Below, piece by piece: positions 6,962-12,240 of a stretch of 12,240 bases of DNA. The translations under genes were made by a program, and so were the position numbers. The notes beneath the pieces were generated by a model. It did no database searches and was not told where the DNA came from. It worked only from the letters and a program-made list of their open reading frames with translations. How positions within the stretch are numbered: position 1 is the stretch's first letter; every line of letters begins with the position of its first letter. Source of the DNA: Acidobacteriaceae bacterium (GTDB lineage: Bacteria > Acidobacteriota > Terriglobia > Terriglobales > Acidobacteriaceae). Location of the stretch: assembly GCA_030040175.1 (NCBI GenBank), contig JASHUF010000263.1:1-12240 (forward strand), written 5' to 3'.

Positions 6962-7261
6962 TCAGGAAGCTGCTTTGGCCGCTTCGCCCGGATTCACCAG
7001 GTCGCGCAACTCCTTGGATGGCTTGAAGTAGGGGACTTTCTTGGCAGGAACTTCCACACGCTCGCCGGTCTTGGGGTTGCGGCCGATGCGCGGATTGCGC
7101 TGGCGGATGCGAAATGAACCGAACCCGCGAATCTCGATCTTGTCGCCGCTCTGCAAAGCGCCGATTACGGAGGAGAAGATGGTTTCCACAATTACTTCGC
7201 CGTCGCGGCGAGTCAGGTCGCCCAATGCAGTTACCTTCTCCACTAGGTCTGCTTTTGTCAT
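6962..7261 (-). CDS. HU/IHF-family DNA-binding protein
   Basis: 99 residues, a normal length for the family. It starts at the ATG at 7261 (minus strand) with GGAGGT (complement of 7271-7276) nine bases upstream. The N-terminal helices (MTKADLVEKV...) are followed by the signature GDKIEIRGFGSF (39-50) and the DNA-intercalating beta-arm with RNPKTGE (Pro63), then VPYFKPSKELRDLVN. HU and IHF dimers bend and compact DNA and act in replication, recombination and transcription. HU versus IHF-beta cannot be decided without a tree, so I give no symbol. The C-terminal tail is short (PGEAAKAAS). It is divergent from the glycosyltransferase gene with a 240-base gap that must hold both promoters. Confidence 0.96.
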   Translation of the reverse strand: MTKADLVEKVTALGDLTRRDGEVIVETIFSSVIGALQSGDKIEIRGFGSFRIRQRNPRIGRNPKTGERVEVPAKKVPYFKPSKELRDLVNPGEAAKAAS

Positions 7262-7501
7262 ATCTCAAAGACCTCCGCTCCAAGCATAAAGGGATTCTGC
7301 CCATGAACGGGCGAAAAAAGCAAGTCCCCCCTGTAAATTAGCCTTTGTGCATCAGCGATTTGCCAGCCGGTCCGCTCCCGCCGCTTCGGCCACGCATTCC
7401 CGGCGAGGGTGAGGTATGATGGCTTGCATTCAGCCGGCTTGCGCTTTCTCTGGACTTAAGTGCTATGGCCGGAGGGACCCCGGTGTGGAATCGTGTAAGC
7501 G

Positions 7502-8269
7502 ATGTCATATCCACAATTTAGCATCGTTATACCGGCCTATAATGAGGCCGCGCGCATCCCCGCCACGCTGGATGCGGTGGTTGCCTGCGTCCGCAACCGC
7601 GGCTGGTCGGCCGAGGTGGTCGTGGTCAACGATGGTTCCCGCGACGCGACCGCGGACGTGGTCCGCGGCTTTTCAAGCGTTCACTCCGAAGTCCGCCTGC
7701 TGGAAAATCCCGGCAACCACGGCAAGGGCTACAGCGTGCGCAACGGCCTCCTCCGGTCACTGGGCGAAATCGTAATGTTCACCGACGCCGATCTCTCCGC
7801 GCCCATCGAGGAGGCCCAGGGCCTCTTCGATGCCATTGCCCGCGGCGCTGACATTGCCATCGGCTCGCGCTGGCTCGAGCGCAGCCGCCAGACCATCCGC
7901 CAGCCCCTCTATCGCCGCTTCTTCGGCCGTTGTTTCAACGCCGTCACCCGCGCGGTCATGGGACTTCCCTTCGCCGATACGCAATGCGGCTTCAAGGCCT
8001 TCACGCGCGCCGCGGCGCAAACCGTCTGCCAGTTGCAGACCATCGATCGCTGGGGCTTCGATCCTGAAATCCTCTTCATTGCCCTCAAGCGCGGTTACCG
8101 CATTGAAGAGGTGCCCGTAAGCTGGGCCCACGACGAGCGCTCCCGGATCAGCTACCTCAAAGACGGCATGCGCATGCTCGAGGACATCGCCATCGTGCGC
8201 TGGAATGCGCTCCTCGGCCGCTACAGCAGGCAAGTGGAGCGGATTCATCGCGCGGACCTGGTGGAATAA
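7502..8269 (+). CDS. GT2 glycosyltransferase, dolichyl-phosphate beta-glucosyltransferase/mannose synthase-like
   Basis: 255 residues. An in-frame TAA at 7496-7498 directly precedes, so the ATG at 7502 is the only ATG that gives a complete N-terminus; the ribosome binding site is weak. The GT-A fold is clear: SIVIPAYNEAARI at the start, VVVNDGSRD (nucleotide-sugar binding, Asp44), NHGKGYSVRNG, and the metal-binding DAD (Asp95, Asp97) in FTDADLSAP. GSRWLERS, FADTQCGFKAF and RWGFDPEILFIA are typical of the ALG5/DPM1-like group, which moves a sugar from UDP-glucose or GDP-mannose onto a polyprenyl phosphate at the inner face of the membrane. No C-terminal membrane helices are present. A broken relative of this gene lies at about 10967-11164. 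The family is firm; the sugar is not known. Confidence 0.92.
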   Translation: MSYPQFSIVIPAYNEAARIPATLDAVVACVRNRGWSAEVVVVNDGSRDATADVVRGFSSVHSEVRLLENPGNHGKGYSVRNGLLRSLGEIVMFTDADLSAPIEEAQGLFDAIARGADIAIGSRWLERSRQTIRQPLYRRFFGRCFNAVTRAVMGLPFADTQCGFKAFTRAAAQTVCQLQTIDRWGFDPEILFIALKRGYRIEEVPVSWAHDERSRISYLKDGMRMLEDIAIVRWNALLGRYSRQVERIHRADLVE

Positions 8270-8300
8270 TCTTGGGACTCGGGCTGCAACGCCGGACCGC

Positions 8301-8317
8301 GGTTGATTAGGTCAACC
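8301..8317. other. Inverted repeat 31 bases after the glycosyltransferase stop
   Basis: GGTTGA (8301-8306) pairs with TCAACC (8312-8317) around a 5-base loop TTAGG. It is placed where a terminator would be, but lacks a T-run and has only a 6-bp stem. Confidence 0.3.
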
Positions 8318-8662
8318 AGCCTGGCCGGCGTCCGCAGTCTCCGTGGGCCTGACTCCGACCATGCCGCTGACGCCCGGTCCGCCTCCCCGCAATTATCTTT
8401 AAGAAAGTTGCCCGCACCTCGCGGCGAGACGTACCATGTGTGCGCGGGAATCCAGCCATCTTGTGTGTTTTCTTCTTCGGATTCGGCGTGATCCGGCTTC
8501 CGATGGCTGCTTGCGCATAGGGCGCGCACCTTTCGAACAGGACGGCAGTCCGCGGTGCAAATATGCGATCGCTGCTGTTCCTGGGATTGCGCGGTTACGG
8601 CGGATTAGGAAATATTGTGTCCGCGCGAGGTCGCGCAGGGTCAGCGCTCCCTGATGCTTCCA

Positions 8663-8690
8663 CCCCACGAACGAAGACCCGTTCGCGGGG
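8663..8690. other. Long imperfect hairpin in the gene-free stretch
   Basis: CCCC-A-CGAACG (8663-8673) pairs with CGTTCG-C-GGGG (8680-8690): ten base pairs with a single A/C mismatch around the loop AAGACC. No T-run follows on either strand. It could be an RNA fold, an operator or a degenerate terminator. Confidence 0.5.
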
Positions 8691-8902
8691 ACCCCGGAGG
8701 GTCGCGTTGACTTTGGGCCATGGCTCCTCGAATATCCCACTTCCTAATCCGCTCCAGCCCTGCGCGTAATGCGGCCGTTGGTTCTTGCGGGAACGCCGCC
8801 GTGCACAGGGCTATTGCGGCTGGAGAGGGAGGTTGACTCCACTTGATGGGAGTCTCCTGCAGGGGTCAATTCAGGAAAACGAATGGGCAATCGGAGGAAT
8901 TC

Positions 8903-10936
8903 ATGAAACCCAAGATGGACTTGTTCCTTGGTGCGCTTCTCGCGGGCATTCTTCTCACACCCCAGGCCCGAACGCAGCAGCCCATGCCTGCTCGCAAGGC
9001 CCCAGCCCCGGCATTTGTCCCTTTGCCGGGGGACATTCAGTGCTCCCTTCAGGGTCTGTCGTACACACCGGTAGCGGGAGCCACGGGCGGGACGGCGGGC
9101 GGCAACGGCGCCGTCGAACACGTCACATGCTGGATCGCCACCAAGACTCCGGTGCAAAAGAGGGAACTGCCGCTCGCTTCGAACGCCGTCGCGCGGGGGT
9201 TCGTTCTCACCAGGAACTTTGGCAGACTGCGCATCGCCCCCACACACGGCGGAGCTTCCTCAGGCGTTGCCATCGCCGTCCGCAGCGATCAGTTACCTTC
9301 GTTGAGAGCCTTTCTGCAAAGCCCCGACCAGGTCGCGGCCGCAGTGCCGGCGGCGGGCAGCGCATCGGCACAAGGTGAAGCGGTGAAGCCCCAGCCCGTC
9401 ATCAAGCCGCCGGCCACGTACTCCGAAACCAAGTTGACGGCCATTCGCCCCAACGGCGAGGGAGGCTTCTCGCCTTATTGGGTCGCCTATATCGTGAGTC
9501 CGGACAAAGACAGCGCAGACAAGAGCTACTACGTCGAGCTCAACGGCGACAGGCTGGGCCCTTACGTCAATGTGAGCCCCTGGGTACGCATCAGCTCTGA
9601 CCAGCAACATATCGCGTTTGCAGCGCAGAAAGGCGACCTTTGGACGCTGGTGCTCGATGGCGTAGAAAAATACAGCGCCAGGAAACTTCTCTGGGCCGGA
9701 GCAAGCTGGAGTCCTGCTCTGGAAAGCAACGTCTTCAGCAACGAGGTGAACGCCGCCATGTTCGGTTTTGTCCCCGGCGGCGGTCTCGCCTATCCCGCGT
9801 CAGGCGATGACGGGCTCGATCACATGTTTGTCGACGGCGTGCCGGGGCCGGGATTCGGGGGCTTCTCAAGCCAGTTCGAGTGGGTCAACGGAGCCGTATT
9901 CGCCACCGGATTCACCAACGAAAAGGCCACCGTGATCCACGGCGCAAAGCAATTCGGTCCCTACGACTCGGTCTCGTACGAACAGATATCGGACGACGGC
10001 CAGCACTACGCCCAGCGAGTAACGGCCCAGGGTGTCTCGCAGATTTTGTATGACGACGCCCTGATCCAGCCCAAAGGCGAGATCGGCTCCTTTGCCATCG
10101 GTCCTCACGGCGAGCTTGCGTACAGTTACACGGAAGGCGGCTCAAGCCGGGTTGTCTTTAACGGCCAGGAACTGCCGGACACTTATCAATTCGTGGATTA
10201 CCTCGCCGTCAGCCCAGATGGGAAGCAGCTCGCGTTCTGGGCCAGGAAGGGCAGCCAATGGATGCTGGTGGCGGGCGACAAGACCTATCCAAGCGCCCGC
10301 GGGTACTTTATTTACATTGCCGGCGACCAGTACGCAGTGATGTGGAGCCACGATTCGCAGCACGTGCTGTACTTCGTCCGCAACGGCAAAGACGGTGGTA
10401 TCGCCATGCTCGACGGCGCTGCGCTGAAAAACTCCTACGCCCCTGGCGGCTTTATGGTGATGGGCATCATTCAGGACGACGATGGGGAAATCGCTGGAGA
10501 GCAAATGATGGGCAACGGCGGAATCGACCGGCAAGGCATGGTGGAAGCAGCTCTTCATGAAGGCAGAACGGGATGCCTTCCTGCGTCGTCTGTGCTGATC
10601 GGTCAAACCCTCTCCTGCATCGTCAGACCGTCATCGAACGATAACGGCAACGGCGCCAATGCGCAGCAGCCGGAGCGCGTAATCTACGGCGACAAGGAGG
10701 AAGGCCCTTACAAGAAGGTGGCAAGCACCGTGTCGGCAACCAGGGACGGCCAACACTATGCCTACGTGGTTGAATCGGACCAGGGATGGCAGGTGGTTGT
10801 GGATGGCAGGCTTCGTCCCCAAGTCTTTGACCAGATCTACCGCGCTTATCTCAACGATAGCGACAACACGTACGAGTTGCTGGCTTCCAAAGGCGGGAAT
10901 CTCTACCACGTCGTGCAACCCCTCGCTGCGCAATAG
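8903..10936 (+). CDS. Large secreted protein with propeller-like repeats, function unknown
   Basis: 677 residues. The ATG at 8903 is chosen because GGAGGA at 8893-8898 lies just upstream and the protein then begins with a signal peptide (hydrophobic core about 6-19, LFLGALLAGILLTP). A Pro/Ala-rich segment follows, then an N-terminal region with two Cys (IQCSL, VTCWI). From about residue 205 the protein repeats a pattern: V/Y-x-x-G-x-x-x-GPY near 208-218, 344-354 and 593-603, each followed by D(G/Q)QHxAxxxxxxGxxW and a LVLDG/VVVDG-like end; a related unit begins at 417 (VVFNGQELPD) with SPDGKQLAFWARKG. This is the look of a TolB/WD40-like beta-propeller, with blades too divergent to count by eye. 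A second Cys pair is near the C-terminus (GCLPAS, LSCIV). No catalytic motif is seen. It stands alone, likely a periplasmic or surface binding protein. Confidence 0.85.
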   Translation: MKPKMDLFLGALLAGILLTPQARTQQPMPARKAPAPAFVPLPGDIQCSLQGLSYTPVAGATGGTAGGNGAVEHVTCWIATKTPVQKRELPLASNAVARGFVLTRNFGRLRIAPTHGGASSGVAIAVRSDQLPSLRAFLQSPDQVAAAVPAAGSASAQGEAVKPQPVIKPPATYSETKLTAIRPNGEGGFSPYWVAYIVSPDKDSADKSYYVELNGDRLGPYVNVSPWVRISSDQQHIAFAAQKGDLWTLVLDGVEKYSARKLLWAGASWSPALESNVFSNEVNAAMFGFVPGGGLAYPASGDDGLDHMFVDGVPGPGFGGFSSQFEWVNGAVFATGFTNEKATVIHGAKQFGPYDSVSYEQISDDGQHYAQRVTAQGVSQILYDDALIQPKGEIGSFAIGPHGELAYSYTEGGSSRVVFNGQELPDTYQFVDYLAVSPDGKQLAFWARKGSQWMLVAGDKTYPSARGYFIYIAGDQYAVMWSHDSQHVLYFVRNGKDGGIAMLDGAALKNSYAPGGFMVMGIIQDDDGEIAGEQMMGNGGIDRQGMVEAALHEGRTGCLPASSVLIGQTLSCIVRPSSNDNGNGANAQQPERVIYGDKEEGPYKKVASTVSATRDGQHYAYVVESDQGWQVVVDGRLRPQVFDQIYRAYLNDSDNTYELLASKGGNLYHVVQPLAAQ

Positions 10937-10966
10937 GGTCCGGCGTCCCGGGGTTACTTCTCTTGC

Positions 10967-11164
10967 GTGCGCGATATTCTTTCCGGATCCGCCGGGATCG
11001 CCGCGGACGCCGGCATCGCCATCGGTTCGGGCTGGCTCGAGCGCACTCCTCCCGGCTATTTCAAGGACGGCATGCGCACATCGCCATCGTCCGCGGGAAT
11101 GCCCTGCGCGGGCGCTACGGCCGTCAAATCGAGCCCATCCACCGCTCCACGCTGGCAGAAATAA
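10967..11164 (+). pseudogene. Remnant of a GT2 glycosyltransferase with an internal deletion and a frameshift
   Basis: This stretch aligns to two separate parts of the intact glycosyltransferase at 7502-8269. Bases about 11016-11045 encode IAIGSGWLER and match IAIGSRWLER (residues 118-127) with 27 of 30 bases the same. Bases from 11057 encode YFKDGMR and match YLKDGMR (218-224); the ~90 codons between these blocks in the intact gene are missing. After CATGCGC (ending 11077) the ten bases that follow in the intact gene are absent, shifting the frame; the frame then reads HIAIVRGNALRGRYGRQ, matching DIAIVRWNALLGRYSRQ, and IHRSTLAE against IHRADLVE at the end. No start or full domain remains. 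The 5' limit is uncertain, since only weak similarity is seen before 11010. Confidence 0.82.
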
Positions 11165-11305
11165 ACGCGGCCGCCCCCAAGATCAATTCGATTGTTTGCA
11201 GTGCGCTGAGACTTATCTCTGCGCCGCTCCGTCCTTCAATCACAGGTGGCCGCCGCTTGCCCGCTGCGCGCCGGAACCGTCGTATGGTTGGAAAGGAAAA
11301 TGTGC

Positions 11306-11704
11306 ATGATCCGCAAATTGGGGCTCACAGTTTTGTTTTTCGCACTCGGCTCCGTGGCCGCGCTGGCCGCAGACTTTAACGGCAAGTGGAATGCCCAGGT
11401 TCAGGGCCGCAACGGCACGCAGACTCTGGTCTTCGACTTCCACGTCGAGGGCACGACTCTCACCGGTAAAATCACCACGCCGCGCGGCGACACGGATATT
11501 TCGAACGGCAAGGTCGATGGCGACACCATCACCTTCGACCAGGTGCTGAACTTCAACGGCAACCCGGTCACCATCTCCTACACCGGCAAAGCCTCTGGCG
11601 ACACCATCGAGTTCACGCGCCAGTTCGGCGCCGCCGGCGACCGTCCGCCGCAGCAGTTTACGGCCAGGCGCGGAGATGCTGCCCCTGCCACTGCGCCGCA
11701 ATAG
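11306..11704 (+). CDS. Small secreted beta-rich protein, unknown function
   Basis: 132 residues. Two ATGs (11300 and 11306) are possible; AAAGGA at 11292-11297 is eight bases before 11306 but only two before 11300, so I prefer 11306. The protein begins with a signal peptide (RKLGLTVLFFALGSVAALA, cleavage about 21). The mature part is ~110 residues of alternating beta-strand pattern: DFNGKWNAQV, LVFDFHVEGTTLTGKI, GDTDISNGKVDGDTITFDQ, NFNGNPVTISYTGKASGDTIEFTRQFG. The G-x-W start and paired strands recall a small lipocalin-like barrel. I know similar short secreted proteins from Acidobacteriota, without an assigned function. The C-terminus is Ala/Pro-rich (GDAAPATAPQ). It lies between the glycosyltransferase remnant and rplS, with which it shares a strand but probably not an operon. 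Confidence 0.85.
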   Translation: MIRKLGLTVLFFALGSVAALAADFNGKWNAQVQGRNGTQTLVFDFHVEGTTLTGKITTPRGDTDISNGKVDGDTITFDQVLNFNGNPVTISYTGKASGDTIEFTRQFGAAGDRPPQQFTARRGDAAPATAPQ

Positions 11705-11749
11705 CCCCCGTTCGCAGGTTGCGGAAAAGTTGGTTCGAGACCGGAAGTG

Positions 11750-11787
11750 GGGAAATCCCTGCTTTTCCCGGTTAGGCCGAATGGCCT
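11750..11787 (+). promoter_or_regulatory. Two consecutive hairpins upstream of rplS (terminator or leader)
   Basis: GGGAAA (11750-11755) pairs with TTTCCC (11764-11769), loop of eight. Just after, AGGCC (11774-11778) pairs with GGCCT (11783-11787) with the loop GAAT, followed by TATCTTTGAT. The second may terminate transcription of the upstream gene; alternatively both belong to the rplS leader, as L19 leaders are known regulatory RNAs in some Firmicutes. The evidence does not decide. Confidence 0.4.
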
Positions 11788-11835
11788 TATCTTTGATAAA
11801 CTGAAGATTCTGAAGTCCACTTGCAGGAAGTCATC

Positions 11836-12207
11836 ATGTCCATCCATCCCGTGATGCAGCGCCTGGCTGAGAAGCTCAAGCGCACCGATTTGCCGGAGTT
11901 TGTGCCCGGCGACCAGATTCGCGTTCAGGTGAAGATCAAGGAAGGCGATAAGGAGCGCTTGCAGGCCTTCGAGGGTCTGGTGATCGCCATCAACAACGGC
12001 CCCCAGGGTACCTTCACCGTGCGCAAGATGAGCTTCGGCCAGGGCGTCGAGCGCATCTTTCCCTTCAACTCCAAAGTCATCGACAAGATCGAAAAGATCC
12101 GCAGCTACAAGGTGCGCCGCTCCAAGCTGTTTTATATCCGCGGGCTGCGCGGCAAGGCCGCACGCCTCAAGGAAATCGAGCGCGACTCAGCCAAAGCCCA
12201 CGCCTAA
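11836..12207 (+). CDS. rplS: 50S ribosomal protein L19
   Basis: 123 residues against a usual ~115. The ATG at 11836 has AGGAAG (11825-11830) five bases upstream; an in-frame TTG at 11821 would sit on the ribosome binding site and is not used. The family signature is full: [25 protein letters not shown] at the start is followed by [33 protein letters not shown] and the C-terminal [22 protein letters not shown]19 sits at the 30S-50S interface and helps form the peptidyl-transferase side of the aminoacyl-tRNA region. In many bacteria it follows trmD; here its upstream neighbour is the small secreted protein, so the usual rpsP-rimM-trmD-rplS order is not seen in this window. Confidence 0.98.
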   Translation: MSIHPVMQRLAEKLKRTDLPEFVPGDQIRVQVKIKEGDKERLQAFEGLVIAINNGPQGTFTVRKMSFGQGVERIFPFNSKVIDKIEKIRSYKVRRSKLFYIRGLRGKAARLKEIERDSAKAHA

Positions 12208-12222
12208 ACGGGAGATTCTTCC

Positions 12223-12240
12223 TTGATTTCAACAGAACCC
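12223..12240 (+). CDS. Possible start of the next gene (partial, cut by window end)
   Basis: GGAGA at 12211-12215 is followed seven bases later by a TTG at 12223, opening MISTEP to the window edge. The 15-base gap after rplS suggests an operon. In related bacteria a signal peptidase I gene often follows rplS, but six codons cannot show this. Confidence 0.35.

Larger units (their letters stand above)
8270..8902. other. 633-base gene-free stretch
   Basis: I see no supportable gene. Several short frames cross it on both strands but none has a ribosome binding site, motif or coherent composition. It contains a small inverted repeat after the glycosyltransferase (8301-8317) and a larger imperfect hairpin at 8663-8690. 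The end carries the GGAGGA ribosome binding site (8893-8898) of the next gene. Confidence 0.55.

Noticed and set aside
7415..7420. TATGAT as a -10 box for the glycosyltransferase
   Set aside because: No -35 at the right distance and no extended -10 TGn; too weak to annotate.
8399..8740. 113-codon minus-strand frame and overlapping plus-strand frames in the 633-base gap
   Set aside because: No ribosome binding site, mixed composition, and nothing conserved that I can recognise.
11700..11760. GGTTCGAGACC segment resembling a tRNA T-arm
   Set aside because: The rest of a tRNA (acceptor, D and anticodon arms, CCA-end position) cannot be placed around it.

Overview
The window is GC-rich (clearly above 60% by eye) chromosomal DNA from a bacterium that most resembles the Acidobacteriota (Terriglobia). 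This rests on protein style: many secreted proteins with Ala/Gln signal-peptide ends, a long glycosidase followed by ~100-residue Ig-like repeats and the RRRR / GCGGG membrane tail common in that phylum, a DUF1080 (3-keto-glycoside hydrolase-like) protein, and an rplS gene with an ordinary bacterial L19. I could not run a search, so the phylum call is an inference. There are no tRNA or rRNA genes, CRISPR arrays, or insertion sequences that I can support.

Layout. (1) 1-1323, plus strand: the end of a short-chain dehydrogenase/reductase, then a secreted DUF1080 protein. (2) 1363-1515, minus strand: a possible 50-residue protein. (3) 1739-5361, plus strand: a two-gene unit with a 4-base ATGA overlap, made of a secreted ankyrin-repeat protein with a six-cysteine C-terminal domain and a 973-residue secreted GH113-like glycosidase with Ig-like repeats and a membrane hairpin. 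(4) 5362-5823: a gene-poor stretch with a perfect 9-bp hairpin and a likely promoter. (5) 5824-6885, plus: a PgeF/YfiH (multicopper polyphenol oxidase fold) protein with a long N-terminus, convergent with an HU/IHF gene (6962-7261, minus). (6) 7502-8269, plus: a GT2 dolichyl-phosphate-sugar-synthase-like glycosyltransferase, divergent from HU. (7) 8270-8902: a second gene-free stretch, with a long imperfect hairpin. (8) 8903-10936, plus: a large secreted protein with propeller-like repeats. (9) about 10967-11164: a broken, internally deleted relative of the glycosyltransferase in (6). (10) 11306-11704: a small secreted beta-rich protein. (11) 11836-12207: rplS, followed by what may be the first codons of the next gene.

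How the parts relate. The DUF1080 protein and the GH113-like enzyme point to extracytoplasmic breakdown of plant or microbial glycans. The ankyrin protein is probably co-translated with the glycosidase and also enters the periplasm. The other genes are housekeeping (PgeF, HU, L19) or stand alone. The two observations I rate highest are the GH113 protein, whose last Ig-like repeat appears to be split by an inserted transmembrane hairpin so that its final strands come after the membrane segment, and the glycosyltransferase remnant, whose two deletions can be read directly against the intact copy 3 kb upstream.
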